DNA of 64,000 bases from contig JBAZWD010000007.1 in NCBI GenBank assembly GCA_041660525.1, forward strand, positions 62,001 to 126,000. Reading direction: 5' to 3'. The stretch comes from JABCZS01 sp041660525 (GTDB lineage: Bacteria > Pseudomonadota > Gammaproteobacteria > JABCZS01). Made by a program: the position numbers and the translations under genes. Below the pieces are notes generated by a model. That model was not told the DNA's origin, did not search any database, and saw nothing but the letters and a program-made list of their open reading frames with translations. Below, piece by piece: positions 8,924 through 17,747 of this stretch (position 1 is the stretch's first letter; each line of letters starts with the position of its first letter).

Positions 8924-11569
8924 TTATTTTTTATGAAGTAATTCGCGCAGAACATAATGTAAAATTCCACCGTGCTTATAATAAGCAATTTCTTGTGGCG
9001 TATCTAAACGTACCGATACATTAAAACTTGATGAACCACCTTGTTTATTGTGGGCAACTACTGTAATTTCAGACGCAGTACCATCGCCTAAACCTTGAAT
9101 ATCAAAGACTTCTTCACCGGTTAATTCCAAGTTCGTTGCATTTTGTCCATTGATAAATTCTAATGGCAAAATACCCATACCAATTAAATTGGAACGGTGG
9201 ATACGTTCAAAGCTCACCGCAATAACCGCTTTTACACCTAATAAACAAGGTCCTTTTGCAGCCCAATCACGTGACGATCCAGAACCGTATTCACTGCCTG
9301 CTAAAATAATCAATGGCGTATTTTCTTTTTTATAATGCATACTCGCATCATATATCGACATGATTTCATTACTCGGCATGAGTTTCGTCCAGCCGCCTTG
9401 CGTGCCTGGCGCTAATTGATTTTTCAAGCGCACATTCGCAAATGTACCACGCATCATGACTTCATGATTGCCACGGCGTGAGCCATAAGAATTAAAATCA
9501 CTGACTTTTACACCTTGTGCAATTAAATAACGACCCGCGGGCGAATCTTTCGCGATATCACCTGCCGGTGAAATATGATCTGTGGTTACACTATCACCCA
9601 ATAAAGCTAAACAACGTGCGCTTTCTATCGGATGAATTCCCGGAGCATTCGTAGACATATTTTCAAAATAAGGCGGATTTTTTACATAGGTTGAATCGGC
9701 TTGCCATGCATATAATTCACCCTTTAACACTTGCAATGCATTCCAATTTTTATCGCCTTGATAAACACTTTTATAACTATCGGTGAACATTTGTGCTTGA
9801 ACACTGCGCGCCACACATTCATTGATTTCTTGTTGGGTCGGCCACAAATCACGTAAATACACCGCGTTTTCTTGACTATCTTGCCCTATCGGATCAAGCT
9901 CCCAATCCATATCCATACGACCTGCTAATGCATAAGCCACAACTAAAGGCGGCGAAGCTAAATAATTCATTTGCACTTGCGGATGAATGCGGCCTTCAAA
10001 ATTACGATTCCCGGATAATACGGCGCACACAGTTAAATCTTTATCTTCAACAATTTGACTGACCTGCGTCGGTAATGGTCCGGAATTACCAATACATGTG
10101 GTGCAACCATAACCAACTAATTGAAAACCTAATGCATCTAAATGTTTTGTTAAACCTGCGTGATTTAAATATTCGGTTACCACACGCGAGCCGGGCGCTA
10201 AACTTGTTTTTACCCAATTAGGTACTTTTAAACCTTTTTCATGGGCTTTTTTCGCGACTAATCCTGCGGCTAACATGACAGCGGGATTAGACGTATTGGT
10301 GCAACTGGTAATAGCAGCAATAACAACAGCGCCATTTTGCAATTGCGTGGCTTCATTTAAAACTGTATTGGGCGCAAAATTTTGCAAATCACTTAAAAAT
10401 ATAGATTTTGCTTGTCTTAATAAAATGCGATCTTGTGGACGCTTTGGACCTGCAATACAAGGCTCAACTTCGCTTAAATCTAAAAATAAAGTATCGTTAA
10501 ATGCAGGCTCGATAGAATGTTCATCACGGAATAATCCCTGCGCACGGCAATAAGCTTCAATGACTGCAATTTGATGAGGGTCACGACCTGTTAATTTTAA
10601 ATAATCCAGGGTTGCTTTATCCACCGGAAAAAATCCTACAGTTGAACCATTTTCAGGCGACATATTGGCGATAGTGGCACGATCGGCAACCGGCAATTCA
10701 TTTAAGCCTTCACCGTAAAATTCAACAAATTTTCCGACTACGCCTTTTTGTCTTAATATTTGGGTAACGGTTAATACCAAATCGGTAGCAGTGGCACCTT
10801 CGGGTAAATGTCCTGTTAATTTAAAACCTATTACTTGCGGAATTAACATGGAAACGGCTTGACCTAACATTGCAGCTTCTGCTTCAATACCGCCAACACC
10901 CCAACCTAAAACACCTAGACCATTAATCATCGGTGTATGTGAATCCGTGCCCACAACTGTATCAGGATAAACCCAATTTTCTGCGTCTGATTCTTGAATA
11001 AAAGCTACGCGGCCTAAATATTCCAAATTCACTTGATGCACTATCCCAGTATCGGGCGGCACGACTTTAAAATTAGAAAGCGCTGTTTGTCCCCAACGCA
11101 AAAATGCATAACGCTCTTTATTGCGCTCAAATTCAAATTGGCCATTAATTTCCATAGCATCTTTACTGCCAAACTTATCCACTTGAACAGAATGATCAAT
11201 CACCAGCTCAACAGGTTGCAGCGGATTAATGCAGCCGACATCGCCACCTATTTTCTTCATGGCATCGCGCATCGCGGCTAAATCCACAATCGCGGGCACA
11301 CCGGTAAAATCTTGCAATAAAACCCGGGCAGGCATAAAAGGAATTTCTGCTTCTATTTTTTTAAGATGCGAATGATCAAGTAACGCTTTAATATGATGCG
11401 CAGTCACATTCACGCCATCTTCACGGCGCAATAAATTTTCGAGTAATATTTTTAAAGAAATCGGTAAATGTTTTAACCCACTATCTTTGGGCAACTGACT
11501 GAGATTGCAATATGTGTATTTTTTTCCGTTCACGTCTAATTGCGCGCGGGTTTTGAATGTATCTAGCAT
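8924..11569 (-). CDS. acnA: Aconitate hydratase A
   Basis: Aconitase isomerises citrate to isocitrate in the TCA cycle using a [4Fe-4S] cluster. The 881-residue protein is of the AcnA/IRP1 type. It shows LLQDFTGVPAIVDLAAMRDA near residue 80, VGTDSHTPMINGLGVLGWGVGG, the cluster cysteines in AAITSCTNTSNP and YGCTTCIGNSGPL, and the swivel-domain motifs SYGSRRGNHEVMMRGTFAN and GSEYGSGSSRDWAAKGP. Length matches E. coli AcnA. It begins after the broken MATE gene on the same strand and is followed by the copper chaperone gene 10 bases later. Confidence 0.97.
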   Translation of the reverse strand: MLDTFKTRAQLDVNGKKYTYCNLSQLPKDSGLKHLPISLKILLENLLRREDGVNVTAHHIKALLDHSHLKKIEAEIPFMPARVLLQDFTGVPAIVDLAAMRDAMKKIGGDVGCINPLQPVELVIDHSVQVDKFGSKDAMEINGQFEFERNKERYAFLRWGQTALSNFKVVPPDTGIVHQVNLEYLGRVAFIQESDAENWVYPDTVVGTDSHTPMINGLGVLGWGVGGIEAEAAMLGQAVSMLIPQVIGFKLTGHLPEGATATDLVLTVTQILRQKGVVGKFVEFYGEGLNELPVADRATIANMSPENGSTVGFFPVDKATLDYLKLTGRDPHQIAVIEAYCRAQGLFRDEHSIEPAFNDTLFLDLSEVEPCIAGPKRPQDRILLRQAKSIFLSDLQNFAPNTVLNEATQLQNGAVVIAAITSCTNTSNPAVMLAAGLVAKKAHEKGLKVPNWVKTSLAPGSRVVTEYLNHAGLTKHLDALGFQLVGYGCTTCIGNSGPLPTQVSQIVEDKDLTVCAVLSGNRNFEGRIHPQVQMNYLASPPLVVAYALAGRMDMDWELDPIGQDSQENAVYLRDLWPTQQEINECVARSVQAQMFTDSYKSVYQGDKNWNALQVLKGELYAWQADSTYVKNPPYFENMSTNAPGIHPIESARCLALLGDSVTTDHISPAGDIAKDSPAGRYLIAQGVKVSDFNSYGSRRGNHEVMMRGTFANVRLKNQLAPGTQGGWTKLMPSNEIMSIYDASMHYKKENTPLIILAGSEYGSGSSRDWAAKGPCLLGVKAVIAVSFERIHRSNLIGMGILPLEFINGQNATNLELTGEEVFDIQGLGDGTASEITVVAHNKQGGSSSFNVSVRLDTPQEIAYYKHGGILHYVLRELLHKK

Positions 11570-11603
11570 GGGGAACTCCTTTTAAGCACTAATTATAAGC
11601 TAC

Positions 11604-12934
11604 TTATGCCCGCTTAAACATCTTAATTTCAAAAAATATCCAACCTAATAACCCGGTTGCAGCTAATCCTGTGGCTAGTCCCCACCATACACCGACTACA
11701 CCATGCTGCCAAACAAAAGCAAATAAATAAGCCAATGGCGCGCCTATGCACCAATAGCCAATGATCGCAATAATCATCGGTTTAAAACCTTCTTCTAAGC
11801 CGCGAAGGATTCCGAATATAATACCTTGCATGCCATCGAAGAGCTGAAAAACTGCGGCCACCATTAATAAACTTACAGCCAGTGAAAAAACATCGCTCAT
11901 TTGCGCATCATTAAAATAAGTGAATAAATAAATAAAAGGCTCAGGAATAAACAAAAATAAAATGCCGGAATGCTCATCCAGATTAAACCGATAAATACAC
12001 CCGCGCGGCCTATTGCATGAATGCGTTTAAAATTTTTATCACCAAACGCTTCACTGACGGTGACGGACGTTGCATTCGCAATACCCACAGAAACCATATA
12101 AGTTAAAAATGCCAATTGAATTGCCGCATTGTGTGCAGCCAAAGCCACTACTCCAAATAAACCAGCCAAAAATACACCTAAGGTAAAAAAACCAGCTTCA
12201 AAAGTAAATATCATGCCCATGGGAAAACCAAGACGCATTATCTTAAGCAATATATTGGGTATAAAAAATTTAGCATCACGCAATAAACCATACGCTTTAA
12301 GTTTTGGATTAAACAAGACACAAGCTATCATCACTAAACACATGATTAAAAAAACTAAACTGCTCGCCAAACCCAAATTAATAACGCCTAAACTTGGAAA
12401 AGTATGAACAAAAAATAAATTTAAAATAATATTTAAAAGCATCGCCCCAAAAGTAATTGTGGTGACGAGCTGCGGCTGCAGAACACCAATCGTAAATGCA
12501 CGCAAAGTCATAAATAAAAGATTAGGCAACATGCCCCAGGCAATAGCACCCAAATATAAACTGGCTGTATGCACAACGATAGGTTCTTGGCCTAAAAAAA
12601 CCAATATCGCCTCGATATTCCATAATATAAAACTAAAACATAAGGCTAACAAACCCGCAATCAATAAACCCGCATGCACTATATTTTTAACCATCAGTGC
12701 ATCATCTTTATGCGACGTGACCAAATTAGTAATGACCGTAATCACACCAAAACTAAACATTTGTAAAAAAGAAAATGCCGTGCCACCTAAGCCAGCACCA
12801 GCCAAAGCTTCGGTTCCTAAAAAACCCATCATGATCACATCGGTAAATACAATACCGACCTGCGCAAGCTGGGCCAAAATCAAAGGCCAGGATAATTTTA
12901 AGATGTGCGGAAATTCACGGAAAGTTGCATTCAT
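11604..12934 (-). pseudogene. MATE-family multidrug efflux protein, frameshifted
   Basis: MATE proteins export cationic drugs using Na+ or H+ gradients across the inner membrane. The first frame (12934-11897) encodes MATE helices 1 to about 10, including the start LKLSWPLILAQLAQVGIVFTD. The last part lies in another frame (to 11604) and contains AVFQLFDGMQGIIFGILRGLEE and GYWCIGAPLAYL, which are MATE C-terminal-half motifs. The two frames cross near 11945-11975, in a T-rich stretch. The span is 1331 bases, not a multiple of three, consistent with loss of one base from a gene of about 444 codons. The first frame reads on to an unrelated tail. Either a true pseudogene or a homopolymer sequencing error; the gene start overlaps the end of the also-broken phosphotransferase gene. 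Confidence 0.82.
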
Positions 12935-13956
12935 AATAATCGCTGTTCAAATAGACTGGGCTGCGCGTTTTCAACATTGCATCCAGGTGCAAACATATTA
13001 ATAAAATGTTGATACATTACTTCTCTAGTTTTACCACCTTCTGAAGATAACAACAATAGCTGCACATATTCTGCGACATCCTCGAGAATACGTTCATGCC
13101 GATAATACGCCAGCAAATTCATATTTATTTGGGTATCACCATAGCCTTGATAAAACAATTCTTCTTCATCACGTTTATTCCAGACATTACAGATGCCCGC
13201 GCCTATAAACATTAAATCACGCTCTTTAGGTGCAAGCATGGTATGCCTGGTAACATCCCAGTCAACGATATATAGGGAATTATCCTCAGCGATTAACACA
13301 TTTCCAGCATGAAGATCAGCGTGACACAGTACAAAGGGAGCAGAATCATGCTGACATTTTCGAGCATATATTTCACTTTGTTCGACCAATTGTTGAATCA
13401 CTGTAATGTGCGACTTTATAAAAGCCAATAAATCTTGCGAAATGTTATCACCAAATGGCTTACCTTCGAATAAGGGATAAAATCCCCTAACCATTTACCG
13501 GGATGAAGGCGAAAAATTTTCACATCGCAACTGCTCTGCAATAGCAAGTGGAACTTTGAGTTCATGCACTTGTCTTAAACCCTTTCCTAAGGTTACCCAG
13601 TGATCATCAGTTAAGTTTTGATTAAAACCATTTTTTCCTTCAATAAAAGGATCTACGGTCAAAGTTAAATCTCCCATATGTGCAAAAGATTGCTGATCCT
13701 TTGTTGTCATCGGAGGAATAATCAATTGAATATTAGCCTGATGTAACAATTTCAAAATGGCTGTACCAATATGGTGATCATCGCCATGTTTTAGTTTTAC
13801 AAAATAAGAAATCTTCTCGGCTGTTTCTGCACGATATACAAACGCATTCATATCCGCACCTAGAGGCAATTCCGTGAGCGTCTGAATGTTGATGCCATAA
13901 TTGATTTTCAAACTATCAATAATTTGGAAGTCTTCTGGAATCATCGATTTATTCAT
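12931..13956 (-). pseudogene. Aminoglycoside phosphotransferase (APH)-family kinase, in-frame stop
   Basis: APH-fold kinases transfer phosphate from ATP to aminoglycosides or other small hydroxyl substrates. Codons 1-153 (13956-13498) contain the kinase N-lobe (YFVKLKHGDDHH as the Lys strand; TLTVDPFIEGKNGF as hinge). A TAA at 13497-13495 interrupts the frame after SPSSR. Directly after it an ATG opens a 187-codon continuation in the same frame, with the catalytic loop CHADLHAGNVLI and the metal-binding IVDWD. The joined length of about 341 codons fits a spectinomycin-kinase-like APH. One A-to-T change in a lysine codon would explain the stop. Reinitiation at the adjacent ATG could give two halves, but each lacks half the fold. 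The start overlaps the GNAT gene by 8 bp. Confidence 0.82.
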
Positions 13957-14209
13957 GCGAATATCTTTCTAAATACAATTGCACATAAGGACAACTAGGA
14001 ATCACATCATAATGATTCGCTTTCGCATAATCAAATCCTGCTTTCACTAACATTTGCGCAATTTTTCCACCGCGTAATTCGGGCGGTACAAAAGTACTGT
14101 AAAAATCTAGCGTTTTCTCATCGACAACCGCGTAACTTAAATGAGCTTCCCCTTCAGGAAAGATGATATAAAACTTGTGTTCAGTTGTATCGTGTAAAAT
14201 TGTAGTCAT
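13949..14209 (-). CDS. Small GNAT-like N-acetyltransferase (YidJ/Gcn5-related, 86 aa)
   Basis: This is a short single-domain acetyltransferase-like protein. It shows a minimal GNAT core: the strand pair AHLSYAVVDEKTLDFYSTFVPP, the acetyl-CoA loop ELRGGKIAQMLVKAGFDYA (residues about 42-60, with the R-G-G/K-A pattern), then VIPSCPYVQLYLERY. This matches the small YidJ-type family in which the last strand carries a C.Y...Y motif. The substrate is unknown. It is the first gene of a coupled GNAT-APH-MATE run; the next two genes are disrupted, so it may be the last intact member of a decaying resistance-type operon. The palindromic element lies just upstream. Confidence 0.8.
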   Translation of the reverse strand: MTTILHDTTEHKFYIIFPEGEAHLSYAVVDEKTLDFYSTFVPPELRGGKIAQMLVKAGFDYAKANHYDVIPSCPYVQLYLERYSHE

Positions 14210-14256
14210 TATGAAATATCCTTATGTTGGCTAATCATATTATTATATACCTGATC

Positions 14257-14470
14257 CTCAGGCCGAAGGCCTGTAAGTTTATAGCCCGGGGTCTAGGCAC
14301 GTCCTCGTGCCGTAACCCCGGGTAAGAATAATTAATATATTTAGCGCTGAAAGCGCGCAAGATTCCCAAACGCGCTTTCAGCGCTTTACCTTATCTCTAT
14401 TCTCAACCCAGGGTTACGGCACGAAGACGCACCTAGACCCTGGGCTAAAAACTGCGAGGCCTTCGGCCTC
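14257..14470. repeat. Nested long palindromic element (about 214 bp)
   Basis: In the 323-base gap 14210-14532 there is no gene, but almost all of it forms one large imperfect inverted repeat centred near 14364. The outer arms carry the small palindrome GGCCGAAGGCC (14261-14271) and its partner GAGGCCTTCGGCCTC (14456-14470). Next come GTCTAGGCACGTCCTCGTGCCGTAACCC-like arms of about 39 bases (14284-14322 and 14407-14445), with several compensating changes. The centre is a 15-bp perfect arm pair (14343-14357 and 14371-14385). Its GC content is far above the surroundings. It resembles a MITE or an expanded REP/BIME; no transposase is nearby and no clear target-site duplication is seen. Confidence 0.85.
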
Positions 14471-14532
14471 AAAAAATAAGCAATGACCCCAAAATAATTA
14501 CAATTTTCATAAATACTCTCCTCTGTTTTAAA

Positions 14533-15051
14533 TTACGACACCATCTCCGTAAACGAATTAACATTCATAGTGAATCTATACCTATTCTCCAATACTCTTT
14601 TGATCTCATCAGCTCTTTGAGCTGTAATGATTTTTTCTTTTACAAGCTGTATTAGCAAATCTTGTGTGGTTAGTATTTTAAGTTCCGGATGCAGTTTCAG
14701 TGCTTGCTTTCGGGCTCTTCTATCATCAATCGCTAATAAATAAGATCTGTTTATTGCGCAAGCAATTGCTGAACATTCTCCAGCGCCTAGTCTTCCGGGT
14801 GTGCTGAATTTTTCAAATAACTCCAATTCTTCTGGCTGGTCTACGCGAATGATTTCTATGTGACCTTCTTTAATTGCTTTTTTTAAACGTTCGAGTTGTA
14901 TAGAGTAATATTCTGTCACTTCACTAAAAACATGCTCGGTAATCATAAATTTATAAGATATCTGCGCAAGCAGTTTGATTTCATCAAGATTTAAAAAATT
15001 AATCAATACCGATGTATCGGTGATCACAATACTTACGTGAATTGCCTGCAT
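14533..15051 (-). CDS. PIN-domain protein (DUF3368-like), probable ribonuclease toxin
   Basis: PIN domains are Mg-dependent ribonucleases, often toxins. The 172-residue protein shows the first catalytic Asp in VITDTSVLINFL (residues about 9-20), an ITEHVFSEV segment (conserved Glu), LGAGECSAIACAI (acidic residue in the helix), and YLLAIDDRRARKQA (last acidic pair). This order fits the DUF3368/COG2405 branch. It follows the XRE-ImmA/IrrE gene by 7 bases on the same strand, so the two form an operon. PIN genes paired with XRE-COG2856 genes have been proposed as toxin-antitoxin-like modules. The RNA target is not predictable. Confidence 0.82.
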   Translation of the reverse strand: MQAIHVSIVITDTSVLINFLNLDEIKLLAQISYKFMITEHVFSEVTEYYSIQLERLKKAIKEGHIEIIRVDQPEELELFEKFSTPGRLGAGECSAIACAINRSYLLAIDDRRARKQALKLHPELKILTTQDLLIQLVKEKIITAQRADEIKRVLENRYRFTMNVNSFTEMVS

Positions 15052-15058
15052 ATTTCTT

Positions 15059-16291
15059 TTACTTCTTTACATCCCTTATTGCCATATCTGCCAACTGATA
15101 CAACTTCTCCCCTCCAATCCCAATTGCATCGCCCAGCTCAAAAATTCTGCCCCTTGAAATCTCTTCTTGTCGATAAGCTTCAATTGCTAAATGAATCAGC
15201 TGATTACGTAATTCTCTGTCCCATAATTTTTTATCTTGTTTTTGTTCAAGATCGTCATATAAATTAAGTTCACGTAAATAGTTTTTGCCATTGTTTTCTT
15301 TGGCGATTAATTGTTCGCATTCATGTTCAGTGATATGACGCAAGCTACGTAGTCTATAAGTAGTCGCTTGGTAGCTTGCGCCGAAATGATGGGCGATTAA
15401 GGCTACGTCTTGGTGAGTGATATCTTGTGCTTTTGCATTAATGCGATTTTCTGCGCTGGTTTTACCACCGGTAATCACATCGAAAATCACTTGCCCTTGT
15501 CGGCCTGGTTGTCCTTTATTGAGGTTACGTAATATATTTATCATACCTTCGGGTGGCATTAAAAAAGCTGCTGCGAAAGCATTGGCCCTGATTTCAATCA
15601 GATCTTTGTGATTATCTTTATTAGATATTTGTATTTTATTATCTCGGTCCAATAATGCATGTGCATATTCATGCGCAAATGAAAAACGTTTGCGCGCAAT
15701 TACATGGGTTGCATTAACTAGGATGACTAAGCCGGTTTTGGGGTGATTCAAAAATAGACCTGACATGTTATCAGGTAAACGCGTACTTGATATCCAAATT
15801 CCTTGGTTATTGATAATATCAACGATATCCGCTATTGGCATGAAGCCAAGACCTAAACGTTTTCGTTCTTGCTCTGCAATTAATTCACCTTGACGCGCTG
15901 CATCTATTTTATTATGCGGAATAGGTAATGCATAAGTCGGCGGCTGCATATTGATATGACGACCTAATATTTTTTCTAGATTTATACCTTGATGACATAA
16001 TTCTAGATGTTGTTTTACTTCTGGAATATTCTGTAAGAATGGCTCGGCACGATATAATAATACTTCGACTTCATCTTGATTTTCTGGCTCTTCTTCAAAA
16101 AAATATGCTGGAGGTTGCCGATAGAGTTTGGCAAGATTAATTAATTCAAAAGTAGAGATCAATCGATTACCAGCTTCTATTTGGGTAATGGCCGTACGTG
16201 GCAAACTCAACTGATCAGCCACCGCTTGCTGACTCATACCACAATCTTCTCTGGCTTGGCGTAATCTATGAGCAAGGTCTTTGGGATTCAT
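15059..16291 (-). CDS. XRE-family regulator with ImmA/IrrE zinc metallopeptidase domain
   Basis: The 410-residue protein has an N-terminal helix-turn-helix of the XRE type (LRQAREDCGMSQQAVADQLS then RTAITQIEAGNR, residues about 9-45). A COG2856/M78 peptidase domain follows, with the zinc-binding FSFAHEYAHALL motif (HExxH) near residue 205 and the family's FAAAFLMPP segment around 245. A further helical C-terminal region of about 130 residues has no motif I know. Such fusions act as repressors that are cleaved or cleave their partner, for example in phage lysogeny or stress control. Here the partner is the PIN gene 7 bases downstream, so it most likely serves as the antitoxin/regulator. AGGAG lies 6 bases before the ATG. 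Confidence 0.88.
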   Translation of the reverse strand: MNPKDLAHRLRQAREDCGMSQQAVADQLSLPRTAITQIEAGNRLISTFELINLAKLYRQPPAYFFEEEPENQDEVEVLLYRAEPFLQNIPEVKQHLELCHQGINLEKILGRHINMQPPTYALPIPHNKIDAARQGELIAEQERKRLGLGFMPIADIVDIINNQGIWISSTRLPDNMSGLFLNHPKTGLVILVNATHVIARKRFSFAHEYAHALLDRDNKIQISNKDNHKDLIEIRANAFAAAFLMPPEGMINILRNLNKGQPGRQGQVIFDVITGGKTSAENRINAKAQDITHQDVALIAHHFGASYQATTYRLRSLRHITEHECEQLIAKENNGKNYLRELNLYDDLEQKQDKKLWDRELRNQLIHLAIEAYRQEEISRGRIFELGDAIGIGGEKLYQLADMAIRDVKK

Positions 16292-16314
16292 CTAAACTCC
16301 TATAATTATCTATT

Positions 16315-16373
16315 ATGATATATAAAAGAACATTTAATGTCAAATATAAATAATTATAGTTCTATTAAAGAAC
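16315..16373 (-). promoter_or_regulatory. Sigma70-like promoter and candidate operator of the XRE-ImmA/PIN operon
   Basis: On the minus strand TTGACA (16343-16338) is followed after 17 bases by TATCAT (16320-16315), 24 bases before the XRE start. Upstream of the -35 is the inverted repeat GTTCT-N5-AGAAC (16359-16373), and another AGAAC half-site lies in the spacer (16327-16331). These could be binding sites of the XRE protein itself. The inverted repeat overlaps the 3' end of dgkA. Confidence 0.55.
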
Positions 16374-16721
16374 AATCACTACCCAAACAATAACCATTAA
16401 TACCAGCGAGAGCGTAACGCAGGCCGAAGCCATATCTTTAGCACGACCCGAAAGCTCATGAAATTCAGCTCCGAAGCGATCGACAATGGCTTCTAATGCA
16501 GAATTAAATAATTCAACAATAAGCACGAATATTACACTTACAATTAAAAGAAGTTTTTCAAGCGGTGTGATATTTAAAAATAAAGCGATCGGTATTAATA
16601 TTAACGCCATGACACATTCTTGCCGAAATGCTTCTTCTAATTTCCACGCTGCTTTAAATCCCTGCCAAGAATTTTGTGTGGCTTTGAGCAAACGTTTTAA
16701 ACCCTTATGTTTTGATTTCAT
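16365..16721 (-). CDS. dgkA: Diacylglycerol kinase
   Basis: DgkA is a small trimeric inner-membrane kinase that recycles diacylglycerol to phosphatidic acid. The 118-residue protein shows the amphipathic N-terminus, EEAFRQECVM (conserved Glu), two hydrophobic helices, then the signature ELFNSALEAIVDRFGAEFHELSGRAKDMASACV (catalytic Glu, Asp and Lys) and a last helix. Length and order match the E. coli enzyme. The start overlaps the pirin stop by 4 bp, so it is translationally coupled to pirin. Its 3' end carries part of the candidate operator for the downstream XRE operon. Confidence 0.95.
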   Translation of the reverse strand: MKSKHKGLKRLLKATQNSWQGFKAAWKLEEAFRQECVMALILIPIALFLNITPLEKLLLIVSVIFVLIVELFNSALEAIVDRFGAEFHELSGRAKDMASACVTLSLVLMVIVWVVIVL

Positions 16722-17629
16722 TTAATAAAAGTTCCTGCTTGAAATTCTTCAAACGCAATACGCAATTCTTCTTGGGTATTCATAACAATAGGTCCATACC
16801 ATGCAATAGGTTGATTCAGCGGTTTTCCTGAAACTAATAAAAAACGCACAGGATTTTTTTCCGTTGTCACGTTAATATAATTACCACCTTTTTCATACAA
16901 AACCAACATGCCATTCACACAAATACAGGGCGGTTTCATATCAAAATAATTAATCCCTACTGTATCATGCGCAAGTGGCAAACGTGCCGGATCAAAATAG
17001 GCTTCGCCTTCAATGACATATGCAAATACGGTGTGATCGCTTTTTACGGTATGTGTAAATGAAGTGCCTGCAGGTAAATAAACATCCAGATATTCCGGTT
17101 CAATCATAATATTTTGCACAGGTCCTGGCGTACCATTGACCTCTCCACAAATCACTTTAATGGTGGCACCATCAGGCGTTTTAACCACAGGAATTTGTTC
17201 TTGTTTAATCCCTTGGTAACGCGGATCCATCATTTTAAAATCTGCGGGCAAATTAGCCCATAATTGAAAACCAAACATTTCACCTTTACGATTACCTTGT
17301 GGCATTTCTTGATGAATAATTCCGCTGCCGGCCGTCATCCATTGTACATCGCCGGCACCAATATGCCCTTCATGCCCCATGCTATCACCATGTTCGACAT
17401 CACCATCTAACACATAAGTAATGGTTTCTATACCACGATGCGGATGCCAAGGAAATCCGGCTTTATATTCCGCAGGATTTTCAGAGCGAAAATCATCTAA
17501 TAATAAAAAAGGATCCAGCAGCGGTAATTCATGAAACCCAAACGCACGATGCAAGTGCACGCCCGCGCCTTCAACCGTGGGTTCGCTTTTCCAAATTTTT
17601 TTAATACCACGCTGTTTATTATCACTCAT
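16718..17629 (-). CDS. Pirin family protein
   Basis: Pirins are two-cupin iron proteins. Some have quercetin dioxygenase activity and some act as redox-sensing regulators. The 303-residue protein has the pirin N-terminal signature AFGFHELPLLDPFLLLDDF (residues about 29-47). The metal-binding cupin follows: WHPHRGIETITYVLDG, and MTAGSGIIHQEMP, with the two His of HPH plus His and Glu of HQE. A second degenerate cupin contains YFDPARLPL. It is coupled to dgkA by a 4-bp overlap. The cellular role cannot be given from sequence alone. Confidence 0.92.
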   Translation of the reverse strand: MSDNKQRGIKKIWKSEPTVEGAGVHLHRAFGFHELPLLDPFLLLDDFRSENPAEYKAGFPWHPHRGIETITYVLDGDVEHGDSMGHEGHIGAGDVQWMTAGSGIIHQEMPQGNRKGEMFGFQLWANLPADFKMMDPRYQGIKQEQIPVVKTPDGATIKVICGEVNGTPGPVQNIMIEPEYLDVYLPAGTSFTHTVKSDHTVFAYVIEGEAYFDPARLPLAHDTVGINYFDMKPPCICVNGMLVLYEKGGNYINVTTEKNPVRFLLVSGKPLNQPIAWYGPIVMNTQEELRIAFEEFQAGTFIK

Positions 17630-17660
17630 GATCGCTCCTAATCTCTATAAATACTATAGA

Positions 17661-17696
17661 AGTCGAAAGTTTTTTCGTCGACTAGGCGATTGCCTA
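17661..17696. other. Two adjacent small inverted repeats between pirin and the DUF3800 gene
   Basis: AGTCGA (17661-17666) pairs with TCGACT (17678-17683), and TAGGC-gatt-GCCTA (17683-17696) makes a second hairpin. A TATAAT (17706-17711) lies just after. They could be an operator, the pirin leader, or part of a structured element linked to the DUF3800 gene. If the TATAAT is the -10 of that gene, the hairpins are not in its transcript. Confidence 0.35.
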
Positions 17697-17747
17697 TTTT
17701 AAGATTATAATACCCTCCCATTGCCACAAGCATTAAGGGCATTCAAA

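Noticed and set aside
8914..8988. Upstream extension of the copper chaperone
   Set aside because: It overlaps acnA codons and would bury the signal peptide.
12459..13001. 180-codon plus-strand frame
   Set aside because: It lies opposite the MATE and phosphotransferase coding sequence and its Lys/Ala/Pro-rich translation has no domain.
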